Part shown: piece after piece, positions 1 to 8,775 of the stretch
Position numbering within the stretch: position 1 is the first letter of the stretch
How the letters are laid out: each line of letters opens with the position of its first letter
NCBI GenBank assembly: GCA_021372395.1
Contig: JAJFUP010000178.1
Location: 1 to 35,046 of the forward strand
Direction: 5' to 3'
Length of the DNA: 35,046 bases
From: Deltaproteobacteria bacterium
GTDB taxonomy: Bacteria; Desulfobacterota; Desulfomonilia; UBA1062
Position numbers and translations under genes: made by a program
Notes under the pieces: generated by a model
Told to the model about the DNA's origin: nothing
The model's database searches: none
Seen by the model: only the letters and a program-made list of their open reading frames with translations

Positions 1-874
1 CCTTCTGGGACGGTCTCGGGTTGTGTCCGCTCGTTTCCTTGGTGAACAACGGAAACATGCAGGAATCCCAGTTCCGCAGGCGCTTGCCGTCACTTCCCTT
101 CACCTCGTCGCTGATGTCGAAGCAATGGCAGGTGGGGCACATATAGGTGCAGGTGCCGCATGCAAGGCACTTCCGATGGATCGTGTCCCAGAACGGGTGC
201 TCGAAGTTCGCATCAAGGAACGGCTTGATCTCCTTGGCCGGAACAGTGGATTTTATCTCCTTCTCGGCTGCGGCGGCAATCTCGTTCTTTCTGGCCTCTG
301 AGGCTGCGTCTGCCTTTGTGTCTCCGAAGAACTTGAGGAGCTTTTCGCCTTTTTCGGTCAGGAATTCCGCCAGGTATGAATCTCCGAGATCGGTGAGAAG
401 GATATCCGCGCCGTCGGTGGATGCGGGGTTGCCGCCCACCGAGGTGCAGAAGCAGGTGGTATAGGGCGGATGCACGCACGCCAGGGCCACCACCGTGGTG
501 TTGTTCCTCTTGTCGATGTAGTACGGATCCTGGTAGCTCTCCTGGTCGAAAAGCATATCGAGCAGGGCAAAACTCCGCGCGTCGCACGGCCTCACCCCGA
601 AGAGAACCGACGGACCGCCTTCATTCACGACATCGGCAAGCTCCATGCCCTTATCGGTACGTATGTACTTCATCAGGGTTTCCGAGCGGGGGAAGAGGAA
701 GCCCTTGGGGGCGTTCTTGGTATTCTTGTACCCCTCGAGTGTAACCTTTTCCCCGTTGATGCGGGTGAACAGCACATTGTCATCGTCCTTCACCGGGGCA
801 TACAGGCTTGTTTCGCCTGCGATCTTTTCCACGATCCCAGCAAGTTCGTTCTTCGCTAACAACCTTTTTTCCAT
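1..874 (-). CDS. HydB/FlxB-like 4Fe-4S electron-transfer subunit (partial, cut at left edge)
   Basis: The first 291 codons are visible from the ATG at 874, and the frame runs off the left edge without a stop. The protein has the GVRPCDARSF segment (about residues 93-102), a CFCTSVGG segment (141-148), and a cysteine cluster at C236, C239, C242, C246, C249 and C251. These are hallmarks of the sulfhydrogenase beta / anaerobic sulfite reductase A type of ferredoxin-domain protein. In known HdrABC-FloxABCD clusters the equivalent subunit, FlxB, passes electrons between an FAD/NAD(P)H subunit (FlxA) and the Hdr complex. It is the last visible gene of the hdr operon, 26 bp after hdrB. A FlxA-like gene would be expected next, outside the window. 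The FlxB assignment is by family resemblance and position. Confidence 0.8.
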   Translation of the reverse strand, partial: MEKRLLAKNELAGIVEKIAGETSLYAPVKDDDNVLFTRINGEKVTLEGYKNTKNAPKGFLFPRSETLMKYIRTDKGMELADVVNEGGPSVLFGVRPCDARSFALLDMLFDQESYQDPYYIDKRNNTTVVALACVHPPYTTCFCTSVGGNPASTDGADILLTDLGDSYLAEFLTEKGEKLLKFFGDTKADAASEARKNEIAAAAEKEIKSTVPAKEIKPFLDANFEHPFWDTIHRKCLACGTCTYMCPTCHCFDISDEVKGSDGKRLRNWDSCMFPLFTKETSGHNPRPSQK

Positions 875-900
875 GGCGCTCTCTACCCTCTATCAGCGTT

Positions 901-1749
901 TTATAGGAGACCAAGGCCCGAAAGAAGGGGCTTCGAGTCGATGTTGTGGAGTTTAATCCAGTCCTGCGAGCCCTTGAGCCCAAGCGCAATACCAATGAGT
1001 TCCGTGAAGTAGAAGACCGGTATTCTCAGCTCGGCCTTCGCCCTCATGTCGAGGTTTGCCATGCAAACCGGGCAGGCCACAGCGATGCAGTTGGCACCGG
1101 CCTCCTTGGCCATTTTCATGAGCTTGTTCACCATGTTGCCCACGATGTCGGACCTGCTTATGGTGAGGCTCCCTCCGCAACAGTCGGTCTTGTACGACCA
1201 CTGTTTCACCTCGGCGCCCAAGGATTCCATCATCTTGTCCAGCAGGACAGGGTTCTCATAGTTGTCGAATTCGCAGACCTCGGGGGGGCGCAGCAGGAGA
1301 CACCCGTAATAGGACACGGGTTTCAGTCCGGTCAGCTGTCGTTGCACCAGGCCTTTCAGGTTGTCGAGTCCGATGTCGTTGTAGATGATGTCGATGGGGT
1401 TTCTCACCCTGGCAGTGCCCTTGTAGGTCCAACCGACAATCTTTTCGATCTCTTTCTTGAGCTTCGGGTCATCTTTGAGGTGATGCTGAGCGCTCTTGAA
1501 ACGGTTGAAGCACGCGGCGCAGGGCACCATCACATCGAGGGCGTCTTTCTCGGCCGCGATCAGGTTCCGTGCCGGCAGTGCCACCGAGAGCTTGAAGTTG
1601 GTGCTGTGTGCCGACGTGGCGCCGCAGCATGACCAGTCCTCCACCTCTTTCAGCTCGATCCCCAGAGCGGCGCTCACCGCCTTGACCGACTGATCGTATT
1701 CCTTGGCCGTGGCATGGAGTGAACATCCAGGGTAGTATGAAACTTTCAA
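901..1749 (-). CDS. hdrB: Heterodisulfide reductase subunit B-like protein (CCG domains)
   Basis: The 282-residue protein has two cysteine-rich CCG domains. The first holds C9, the CC pair in WSCCGA near residue 41, and PCAAC near 77. The second holds YYGC near 150, DCCGG near 191 and ACPVC near 225. In HdrB these cysteines bind the noncubane [4Fe-4S] clusters that reduce a disulfide; here the natural acceptor is unknown. Both cysteine sets look complete, so it should be catalytically competent. The start is a TTG at 1747-1749, supported by a strong ribosome binding site (AAGGAGG, seven bases upstream). It lies 19 bp after hdrC and 26 bp before the HydB-like gene, inside one operon. Cytoplasmic. 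Confidence 0.9.
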   Translation of the reverse strand: MKVSYYPGCSLHATAKEYDQSVKAVSAALGIELKEVEDWSCCGATSAHSTNFKLSVALPARNLIAAEKDALDVMVPCAACFNRFKSAQHHLKDDPKLKKEIEKIVGWTYKGTARVRNPIDIIYNDIGLDNLKGLVQRQLTGLKPVSYYGCLLLRPPEVCEFDNYENPVLLDKMMESLGAEVKQWSYKTDCCGGSLTISRSDIVGNMVNKLMKMAKEAGANCIAVACPVCMANLDMRAKAELRIPVFYFTELIGIALGLKGSQDWIKLHNIDSKPLLSGLGLL

Positions 1750-1768
1750 CGCGTGCCTCCTTTACCCT

Positions 1769-2299
1769 TCATGACTGCTTGGTGGTATCACTGAAAATCT
1801 TCTTCACCGATGCCAGGTTTACGGTCTTGGGAGAGAAGATGGAAAGTTTTCCCTTCATGAACATTCCGAGACCCATGGCCATGTCCGAGAACAGATCTCC
1901 GGAAAGGAGCTTGTAGTGAACCATCATCATGGGCTCGTTGATCCTTCCGTTCATCTTGATGCTGGCGAGGAACGCCTTGTGGAAGGACAGAACGTTCTTC
2001 TCCCGTATGGCGCCTCCGTTCTCGATGGCCATCTGCCGAAGGACATCCATCATGCGGGCGATGTTCACCTCGTTGGGACACCGGGTGACGCAGGTCTCGC
2101 ATGAGGCACACAACCAGATGGTCGCACTGTAGAGCACCTCGTCCTTCATGCCCATCTGGATCATCTTGATGATCTTGTTCGGGTTGTACTCCATGACTGA
2201 GGCAAGCGGGCAACCGGCAGTGCACTTCCGGCAGTGATAACACCTCTGGATGGGCACCCCACCTATCTTCTCGTTCACTTCCTGCAGAAAATCGCTCAT
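1769..2299 (-). CDS. hdrC: Heterodisulfide reductase subunit C-like ferredoxin
   Basis: This 176-residue protein has two classical [4Fe-4S] motifs: CYHCRKCTAGC at residues 20-30 and CASCETCVTRC at about 64-74. That is the HdrC arrangement, in which the two clusters wire HdrA to the HdrB active site. Length fits HdrC. The ATG at 2299 is preceded by a GGAG five bases away. Eighteen bases separate it from the upstream ferredoxin gene and 19 from hdrB, so the genes are almost certainly cotranscribed. The roughly 90-residue C-terminal tail is helical-looking and carries no further cysteine motif. Confidence 0.9.
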   Translation of the reverse strand: MSDFLQEVNEKIGGVPIQRCYHCRKCTAGCPLASVMEYNPNKIIKMIQMGMKDEVLYSATIWLCASCETCVTRCPNEVNIARMMDVLRQMAIENGGAIREKNVLSFHKAFLASIKMNGRINEPMMMVHYKLLSGDLFSDMAMGLGMFMKGKLSIFSPKTVNLASVKKIFSDTTKQS

Positions 2300-2317
2300 A
2301 TCTGCTCCGTATCCGTA

Positions 2318-3325
2318 TTATGGGTGGTAGATGAAATCTTCTTTGTCATTCTCCCGGTACGTGCTCAGAGGCGGCACATCTTCGAGGGAAGACCCGGCCC
2401 GGTGCTCGAAAAGCTCAAAGGCGTCCTTGTCGAGCTTCTTGAGGAAGTTCCTCAAGTCTACGCCCATGGGACACACGGAAACACATGAGCCGCAGTCTAC
2501 GCACCGGCCCACCATGTGGTAGGTCCGCAGCAGCTGGAATATCTGGGTATCTGTCTGGTCTGCACTCAAGCCCACGAACGCAGGCATGGTCTGCTCCACG
2601 AAGCAGGTCTTGCAGTAGCATGAGGGACAGGCGTTCCTGCAGGCATAGCAGCGGATGCATTTGGACATCTCCTTGACGAAGTATGCCCACCGCTCTTCTA
2701 TGGAAAGCTTCTCGAACGCATCGACCTTGTCGAACTCCTTGTCCGCAGGCTTTGCAGGTGCAGGATCCCCGACCATCACGTCGGATATCACCGGGTTGTT
2801 GAACCTGCAGGTGAGGCAATTGTCCGCGAGCACATCACCGAGTGAGACATTCTTTTCGCCGGAGGCAACCTTCACCGCGACCTTGTCGCCCGAAATCGAC
2901 CCTTCGAGGATCTCTTCGCCACCTGCTGCGGCCGAGAGCTTCTTTGCATCGATGTATCCGTTGCAGGGAACACCGATGACGACGATGTCGTCCCTGTCGT
3001 ACTGCCGCTCCTGAAGATGGATCACCAGAGACCGGGAGGTGCATCCCCGTGCCACGATCCCCACGACCTTCTTTCTTTTGTCTTCGGGCTTGACCTTTTT
3101 CTGGGCTTCACGGTGCGTGCTGATGATGTCATGGGCGAACTTCGCCAGGTTCTGCACGCAGGTGGCGTCATACACGAGCTTTTCGGCCTCTTCGGGGCTG
3201 GTAATGAAGCAGGGCGTGGCCGTGAGCGGCAGCGTACCCCTCTCATAGCCGATAACCACGTCCACCTTCTTGTCAGCAAGCAGCTTCCCGGCTTCTTCCC
3301 GCATCTTCTTCTCTACGTTTTCCAC
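2318..3325 (-). CDS. Two-cluster ferredoxin-domain electron-transfer protein of hdr clusters
   Basis: This 335-residue protein has an N-terminal part of about 200 residues containing GCTSRSLVIHLQERQ and GVPCNGYID, which resembles the F420-hydrogenase/dehydrogenase beta (FrhB-like) fold. It is followed by two 4Fe-4S motifs, CIRCYACRNACP near residue 223 and CVDCGSCVSVCP near 275, with extra cysteines in SCYCKTCF between them. Such proteins recur in hdr, qmo and flox clusters of Desulfobacterota and probably shuttle electrons between partner dehydrogenases and HdrA. It starts with GTG at 3323-3325, with GAGG seven bases upstream, only 10 bp after the mvhD stop. It may correspond to FlxC, but I cannot settle that from sequence alone. 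Confidence 0.75.
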   Translation of the reverse strand: MENVEKKMREEAGKLLADKKVDVVIGYERGTLPLTATPCFITSPEEAEKLVYDATCVQNLAKFAHDIISTHREAQKKVKPEDKRKKVVGIVARGCTSRSLVIHLQERQYDRDDIVVIGVPCNGYIDAKKLSAAAGGEEILEGSISGDKVAVKVASGEKNVSLGDVLADNCLTCRFNNPVISDVMVGDPAPAKPADKEFDKVDAFEKLSIEERWAYFVKEMSKCIRCYACRNACPSCYCKTCFVEQTMPAFVGLSADQTDTQIFQLLRTYHMVGRCVDCGSCVSVCPMGVDLRNFLKKLDKDAFELFEHRAGSSLEDVPPLSTYRENDKEDFIYHP

Positions 3326-3335
3326 GGCTTATCCT

Positions 3336-3773
3336 CTATAGGGTTTTGACAAATTTCCTGGCGGGGCCGAGATCCCTGACCTTCGCGGTCACCCCCTTGA
3401 TAATCTGGGCGAATCGATCACCCTCGGAGGCAGAGCACCACGTGAACATGGTCCGGTCCGGTTCCATACCGATATAGGTAAGGTACCGCTTGAGCATCGC
3501 GAACTTCCTGCGGGCCGAGTAGTTTCCGGTGATGTAGTGGCATTCACCGGGGTGACAGCCTGAAACGAGGACTCCGTCCGCACCTTCCTGGAGTGCTTTC
3601 AGGATGTAGAAAGGATTGATGCGCCCGGTGCAGGGGACCCGTAAAATCCGCACATTCGGCGGATACTGGATCCGGCTGATCCCTGCGAGGTCTGCACCGG
3701 CATAGGTGCACCAGTTGCATACGATAGCGATGATTTTCGGTTCCCATCCATCGGTCGTCATTGCTTCAGCCAT
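3336..3773 (-). CDS. mvhD: MvhD/FlxD-like [2Fe-2S] electron-transfer subunit
   Basis: This 145-residue protein carries the full MvhD cysteine pattern: CNWCTYAGAD, RVPCTGRINP, GCHPGECHY and WCSASEGDRF. In methanogens MvhD links the [NiFe] hydrogenase to HdrA. In bacterial Hdr-Flx complexes the equivalent is FlxD. Its place directly after the hdrA-like gene, with a 56 bp gap, fits this linking role. The ATG at 3773 has GGAG five bases upstream. No hydrogenase catalytic subunit is visible in this window, so the electron donor may be NAD(P)H through the FlxAB side or an unlinked dehydrogenase. Confidence 0.9.
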   Translation of the reverse strand: MAEAMTTDGWEPKIIAIVCNWCTYAGADLAGISRIQYPPNVRILRVPCTGRINPFYILKALQEGADGVLVSGCHPGECHYITGNYSARRKFAMLKRYLTYIGMEPDRTMFTWCSASEGDRFAQIIKGVTAKVRDLGPARKFVKTL

Positions 3774-3829
3774 ACTGTCTCCATTCTCAAAACTGTACCC
3801 TTTCTCGCGAGTGATTCAGAAAAAGGTTC

Positions 3830-6800
3830 TTATGCTGCAAACGCTGCAATCTGGATCAGCACCTCTTCATTCGTAAACCCGTTCAAGTCCACCGCGTTCA
3901 TACGGCAGGATGCCGTACATACGCCGCATCCCTTGCACAGGACAGTGTTCACCACTGCCGCGCCTTCGGTCGCGTCCACTGCTATCGCACCGAACGGGCA
4001 GTTCAGCTCACACAGGCCGCAGGCAGCGCAGCGTTCCTTGTTGACAAAGGCTGTCTTGCCTTCGGCCTCAATGAAGTCCTTGGTGAGGATCGTGCTTGCC
4101 CTCGAAACAGCCGCGTTGGCCTGGACGATTGAGTCCTCGCTCAGCTTGGGCGCATGGGACATGCCGCACATGAACACCCCGTCCGTGGCAAAATCCACCG
4201 GCCGCAGCTTCACATGTGCCTCGAGGAAGAAACCGTCCTGATTGGTCGGGACCTTCAGCATCTTCCCGATCTCCTCGTTCTGAGGGTTCGGCACCGTACC
4301 TACGCTCAGCGCAAGCATGTCGGCGAAGATGGTCACCGGAGAGTTCAGGATCGGGTCAAAGACCTGGATGGCAAGCTTCTCGCCATTGTCTATGACCTCG
4401 GGCTTGCGGTCTTCGTCGTAGCGGACGAACTTGACATTGAGCTCGCGCGCCTTCTTGTAGAAGTCTTCCTTGAGCCCGAAGGTCCGGATGTCGCGGTAGA
4501 TGATGGTCACGTCCTTGTCCGGGTCCATCTCCTTGAGCTTCAGCGCGTTCTTCATGGCCTCGCTGCAACAGTAGCGGCTGCAGTAAGGCCGCTCCTTTGT
4601 GCGTGACCCCACGCACTGGATCATGACGATGCTGCCGGCCTTGCCGACCTCGGCGTCTTTCTTTGCAATGAGGCCTTCCAGGTCACGCTGGGTGATGACC
4701 TTGTTCGACGTGCCATGCAGGTATTCGTCGGTTTCAAGCTCATAGGCGCCGGTGGCGACGATCACGACCCCGTGCTCGAACTTGGCCTCGCCGGCCTTGT
4801 TCCTGATGGTTGTCTTGTAGTTGCCGATGAAGCCTTCAATCTTCTCGATGACGGCCCCGGCATGGACATGTATCAGCTCATTGTCGTTGATCTTCTTCAG
4901 GAGCTTGGCGAGATGCGCCTTCGCGTCGAGGCCCTCGAGGGTATAGTGCAGCTTGGCGTAGTTCCCGCCGAGCGCATCTTCCTTCTCGACGATATGCGAC
5001 TCGAAACCCTGGTCGGCGAAAGACAGGGCCGCGGTAATACCGGCCAGGCCGCCGCCGATGATGAGCACCGCATGGTTGACTTTCAGCTGACCCGGCTTGA
5101 GGGGCTTGAGATACTCGGCCTTTGCAACGGCCATACGCACGAGGTCCTTGGCCTTCAACGTGGCTGCCGCGGGCTCGTTCATATGGACCCAGGAAGCCTG
5201 GTCGCGGATGTTTGCCATCTCGAAGAGGTAGCGGTTCAGTCCTGCCTTTTCGCAGTTCTCCTGGAAAAGCCCTTCGTGAGTCCTCGGTGAACACGAGGCT
5301 ACAACGACCCGCGTGAGATTCTGTTCCTTGATGACCTCACCCATCTTCACGGCCGTGTCCTGCGAGCAGGTGAAGAGGTTGTCCGTGGTATAGACCACGT
5401 TCGGGAGGGTCTTGGCGTAGTCCACGACCGCGGGGACGTCCACGACGCCGCCGATATTGATGCCGCAGTGGCACACGAACACGCCGGTCCTCGGGCCGAT
5501 GCCCTTGATGTCCTTCTCCAGGGGAACGTCGGCCTCTGCAATCATGGTGCCCCTGCGGTCCGCAAGCAGTCCGGATGCGCAGGCAGCGGCGCTGCTCGCC
5601 TCCATGACCGTCTCCGGGATGTCCTTTGGTCCGCCGAATGCACCGCAGACGAAAACGCCTTCCCTGCTGGTCTCCACGGGATTCTCCAGGGATGTCCTGC
5701 AGAAGCCGTGCTCTTCGAGCTCTATGCCGAGCGCCTTGGCGAGTTTCTCGGCATCTTTGGGCGGGGTGAGCCCGACGGAGAGCACCACCATGTCGAATTC
5801 TTCCTCGATGAGCGTACCGTCTTCCTGCACATAGGTCATGAGCAGATTCTTGGACTGCTGCAGTTCCTTTACCGCAGACGGCATGGAACGGATGTAGCGT
5901 ATCCCGTACTCATCCTTGGCGCGGTTCACGAAGCGGTCGAAGTCCTTGCCGTGGGCGCGGATATCCATGAAGAAAATGGTCGGCTCCAGGCCCTTCGCAT
6001 GCTCCTTGCCGATGATGGCCTCTTTGGTGGCGTACATGCAGCATACCGACGAACACCAGGAGTTGCCGCAGTTGGTGTCGCGGGACCCCACGCACTGGAT
6101 GAATGCGATCTTCTTGGGTTCCTTGTGGTCGGAGAGCCTCTGTACATGCCCGAAATACGGGCCCGATGCCGAGAGGAGACGCTCGAACTGGATGGAGGTG
6201 ACCACGTTTTCATAGGTGCCGAAGCCATACTCGCCGCGAAGTCCTGCATCGAAGGTTTCGAATCCGGCTGCCGCGATAACCGCACCGACCTCGACGGTCT
6301 CCACCTCGTATTGCTCGTCGTGGATGATGGCCTTTGCAAGGCAGGCATTTACGCATTGATAGCACTCGGAGCAGATGCCGCAGCTCAAGCACCGATTGGC
6401 CTCGGCCACGGCAGCCTCTTCGGTCATACCCTGAATGACCTCGCCGAAGTGGGCCTTCCGTGCATCAGGGTCGAGATGCGACATGTGCACCCGCGGGGCC
6501 TTGGGCACGTCCGTCAATTCCTTCTCGTCCTTCTCCGCAAGCCGCACGTGCAGTTTGGAATAGGATACGCCCAGTTCATCGGACACCCCGCTGATGTCCT
6601 GGTCTGCGAGGCCCTTGGTCCAGTACTTGACCCTGCCCTCTTTCACGTCCACATTCGTGAGGTACCGGTCGATGGATATCGCCGCTTCCTTGCCTGCATT
6701 GACCGCTTCGACCACGGTGGCTGCTCCGGTCATGGCATCACCGCCGGCGAACACGCCTGGCATGCCTGTGGCAAAGGTGAACGGTTCGACATCGATGGTC

Positions 6801-8344
6801 TTCCACGCGCTCAAGGTGATGCCGCTCTCCTTCGGGAGGAAAGAGAGGTCCGCGGACTGGCCGATGGCCGGCACGATGGCATCCGCCTCCACCACGAACT
6901 CGGACCCTTTGACCGGGACAGGTCTGCGCCTGCCGCTGGAGTCGGGTTCACCGAGTTCCATCCGGATGCATTCGATGCCCTTGACCTTACGGGGGTTCTG
7001 AATGTCGCTGACGACACGAACCGGGGCCACGAGGAAGTTCATCTTGATCCCTTCTTCTATGGCTTCTTCGATCTCTTCCGGGGCTGCCGGCATTTCTGCG
7101 CGGGATCTGCGGTAGAGGATGAATACATCCTTCGAGCCTGTGCGGACCGCGGTCCTCACCGCGTCCATGGCCACGTTGCCGCCGCCGATGACCGCGACCT
7201 TGTCGCCCAGGAAGACCTTTTCGCCCAGATTCACGCGTTTCAGATAATCGATTCCGTGGATGACGCCTTCGAGGTCTTCGCCGGGTATGTCGAGCTTCGT
7301 GCTGATGTGCGTTCCACAGCCGAGGAACAGGGCATCGTGCTTTTTCCTCAGATCCTCGAAGGAGATGTCCTTTCCGATTTTCGTATTGCAGATGATCTTT
7401 ACGCCCAGGTCTTCGATGACCTTGATTTCGGCCCTGATGACATCCCTGGGAAGACGGTACTCGGGAATGCCCAGCGTGAGCCAGCCACCGGGGATCGGGG
7501 CGGCTTCGTACACCGTGACATCATAGCCTTCGACAGCGAGGTAGTAGGCTGCGCTCAAGCCTGCCGGACCGGCGCCCACGATACCGACCGTCTTGCCCTT
7601 CTTTTCCTTCACCTCGGGAACGTACCGGGTCTGGGCATCCAGATCGAGGTCTGCGACGAAACGCTTCAGATGCATGATGTCCACGGACTCGTCCACCTTG
7701 GCACGCTGGCACGCCTTCTCGCAGGGGTGGTTGCACACGCGGCCGCAGACGGCCGGGAAGGGATTGTCCTTCTTGATAAGCTTCAGGGCATCCTGGTACT
7801 TGCCCGTCTGGATGAGGGCCACATAACCCTGCACGCTGATATGCGTGGGGCAGGCGGCCTTACAGGGAGAGGTGCCTGTCTTGTCGATGGCGAACCCGCT
7901 CGGTATGGCCTGCGGGAAGTGCCGGTAGATGGCCTTGCGATCCCCCAGATTCTCGTTGAAGTCGGAGGACACGGTGACCGGGCAGACATTGGCGCAGTCG
8001 CCGCAGCCCGTACACTTGCTCAGGTCGACGTACCGCGGTGTCTTCAGGAGCTTGACCGTGAACTTGCCCGGTTCGCCCTGTACCGACTCCACTGTCCGGC
8101 GGGTGAGAATCTGAACGTTGGGGTGTCGCCCGACCTCCACGAGCTTTGGAGAGAGGATGCACGCAGAGCAGTCATTCGTGGGGAAGGTCTTGTCGAGCTG
8201 GGCCATTACCCCGCCGATGCTGATCCCGTTATCCACGAGATAGACCTTCATGCCCGAATTCGCCAGATCCAGTGATGCCTGGATGCCCGCGATACCCGAC
8301 CCGACAACCATTATTGCGCCGATCTTTTCGCTGTCTTTAATCAC
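3830..8344 (-). CDS. hdrA: Giant HdrA-type flavoprotein with inserted GltD/NfnB-like module
   Basis: About 1,504 residues, more than twice a simple HdrA. In order: an HdrA FAD motif (VVGSGIAG, near 13), a CTGCGDCANVC cluster (111-121), then an inserted glutamate-synthase-small-subunit-like module. That module has cysteines of the Fer4_20 type (161-212), an FAD motif (IVGAGPAG, about 255) and an NAD(P)H motif (VIGGGNVAMD, about 385), and ends near 565. The chain continues with a CLSCGICSECYQC cluster (652-664), the rest of the first HdrA unit, CHCGINIGG (958), a second HdrA-like FAD motif (IIGGGLAG, about 1095) and two C-terminal ferredoxin clusters (1439-1449, 1470-1480). HdrA performs flavin-based electron bifurcation; the insert suggests direct NAD(P)H input. 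A GTG at 8351-8353 is also in frame, but the GTG at 8342-8344 has AAAAGGG eight bases upstream and is preferred. Confidence 0.9.
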   Translation of the reverse strand: MIKDSEKIGAIMVVGSGIAGIQASLDLANSGMKVYLVDNGISIGGVMAQLDKTFPTNDCSACILSPKLVEVGRHPNVQILTRRTVESVQGEPGKFTVKLLKTPRYVDLSKCTGCGDCANVCPVTVSSDFNENLGDRKAIYRHFPQAIPSGFAIDKTGTSPCKAACPTHISVQGYVALIQTGKYQDALKLIKKDNPFPAVCGRVCNHPCEKACQRAKVDESVDIMHLKRFVADLDLDAQTRYVPEVKEKKGKTVGIVGAGPAGLSAAYYLAVEGYDVTVYEAAPIPGGWLTLGIPEYRLPRDVIRAEIKVIEDLGVKIICNTKIGKDISFEDLRKKHDALFLGCGTHISTKLDIPGEDLEGVIHGIDYLKRVNLGEKVFLGDKVAVIGGGNVAMDAVRTAVRTGSKDVFILYRRSRAEMPAAPEEIEEAIEEGIKMNFLVAPVRVVSDIQNPRKVKGIECIRMELGEPDSSGRRRPVPVKGSEFVVEADAIVPAIGQSADLSFLPKESGITLSAWKTIDVEPFTFATGMPGVFAGGDAMTGAATVVEAVNAGKEAAISIDRYLTNVDVKEGRVKYWTKGLADQDISGVSDELGVSYSKLHVRLAEKDEKELTDVPKAPRVHMSHLDPDARKAHFGEVIQGMTEEAAVAEANRCLSCGICSECYQCVNACLAKAIIHDEQYEVETVEVGAVIAAAGFETFDAGLRGEYGFGTYENVVTSIQFERLLSASGPYFGHVQRLSDHKEPKKIAFIQCVGSRDTNCGNSWCSSVCCMYATKEAIIGKEHAKGLEPTIFFMDIRAHGKDFDRFVNRAKDEYGIRYIRSMPSAVKELQQSKNLLMTYVQEDGTLIEEEFDMVVLSVGLTPPKDAEKLAKALGIELEEHGFCRTSLENPVETSREGVFVCGAFGGPKDIPETVMEASSAAACASGLLADRRGTMIAEADVPLEKDIKGIGPRTGVFVCHCGINIGGVVDVPAVVDYAKTLPNVVYTTDNLFTCSQDTAVKMGEVIKEQNLTRVVVASCSPRTHEGLFQENCEKAGLNRYLFEMANIRDQASWVHMNEPAAATLKAKDLVRMAVAKAEYLKPLKPGQLKVNHAVLIIGGGLAGITAALSFADQGFESHIVEKEDALGGNYAKLHYTLEGLDAKAHLAKLLKKINDNELIHVHAGAVIEKIEGFIGNYKTTIRNKAGEAKFEHGVVIVATGAYELETDEYLHGTSNKVITQRDLEGLIAKKDAEVGKAGSIVMIQCVGSRTKERPYCSRYCCSEAMKNALKLKEMDPDKDVTIIYRDIRTFGLKEDFYKKARELNVKFVRYDEDRKPEVIDNGEKLAIQVFDPILNSPVTIFADMLALSVGTVPNPQNEEIGKMLKVPTNQDGFFLEAHVKLRPVDFATDGVFMCGMSHAPKLSEDSIVQANAAVSRASTILTKDFIEAEGKTAFVNKERCAACGLCELNCPFGAIAVDATEGAAVVNTVLCKGCGVCTASCRMNAVDLNGFTNEEVLIQIAAFAA

Positions 8345-8386
8345 TTGGCACACCCTTTTGTGAATGAATACTCATTTCTTTTACCA

Positions 8387-8416
8387 AACATAACATAGCC
8401 TTTTTGGCCAAGTCAA
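8387..8416 (-). promoter_or_regulatory. Candidate sigma-70 promoter of the hdr operon
   Basis: On the minus strand TTGACT (8411-8416) and TATGTT (8387-8392) are separated by 18 bp, about 45 bp upstream of the hdrA start, in an AT-rich stretch that contrasts with the GC-rich genes. Matches are five of six for the -35 and four of six for the -10. No other good promoter is visible inside the operon. Confidence 0.5.
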
Positions 8417-8443
8417 CACTTAGACTCAAGATCGAAGGGAATT

Positions 8444-8464
8444 GTTTGTTTTTTTCTAACAAAC
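8444..8464. repeat. Inverted repeat upstream of the hdr promoter (possible operator)
   Basis: GTTTGTT (8444-8450) and AACAAAC (8458-8464) are a perfect 7 bp inverted repeat around a 7 bp T-rich spacer. It lies about 28 bp upstream of the proposed -35 box of the hdr operon, a typical activator position. No regulator gene is adjacent, so its role is a guess. Confidence 0.35.
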
Positions 8465-8775
8465 TGTTTTTCTGATCTTTGATGTCATTTTTTGTGAAAT
8501 ATTATCATAAGGCAATAATAGTTCTTACTGCCGGGCGTGATGCCTGGTGTTCCGAGTGAATGAGCCCTCATCTCGCAGCTCAGGCTTGGCTCCCAGCACC
8601 CCCGAAAGGCCCGGAGCAGTGATGCCGGGGCCTCCTCGCACGAAGAGACCCCGTTCATGGGCAGGCATGCCCGATCCGGAAGAAACCGGACATCTGCCCC
8701 GTTCACTCCCCACCACCGGCGTCATCCTATCCGGCCATTCCCGGCTCAAAGGTCACGTCCACCAGGAGGGCGGCT
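8465..8775. other. Intergenic stretch between the lyase gene and the hdr operon
   Basis: The stretch is GC-rich from about 8525 and holds no convincing gene. Short minus-strand open frames here have arginine/glycine/proline-rich low-complexity content and no family signature. A stem of GGCCCGG with CCGGGGCC (8608-8632) could act in 3'-end formation of the lyase transcript, but it lacks a U-tract on the minus strand. I see no RNA gene. Confidence 0.4.

Noticed and set aside
5468-8275. A 935-codon open frame on the plus strand, opposite hdrA
   Set aside because: It mirrors the hdrA frame in GC-rich DNA, shows no recognisable family, and has histidine/glycine/aspartate-rich antisense-type composition.
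8485-8749. Two overlapping short minus-strand frames between the lyase and hdr genes
   Set aside because: They have no convincing ribosome binding site and low-complexity arginine/glycine/proline-rich products; nothing recognisable.
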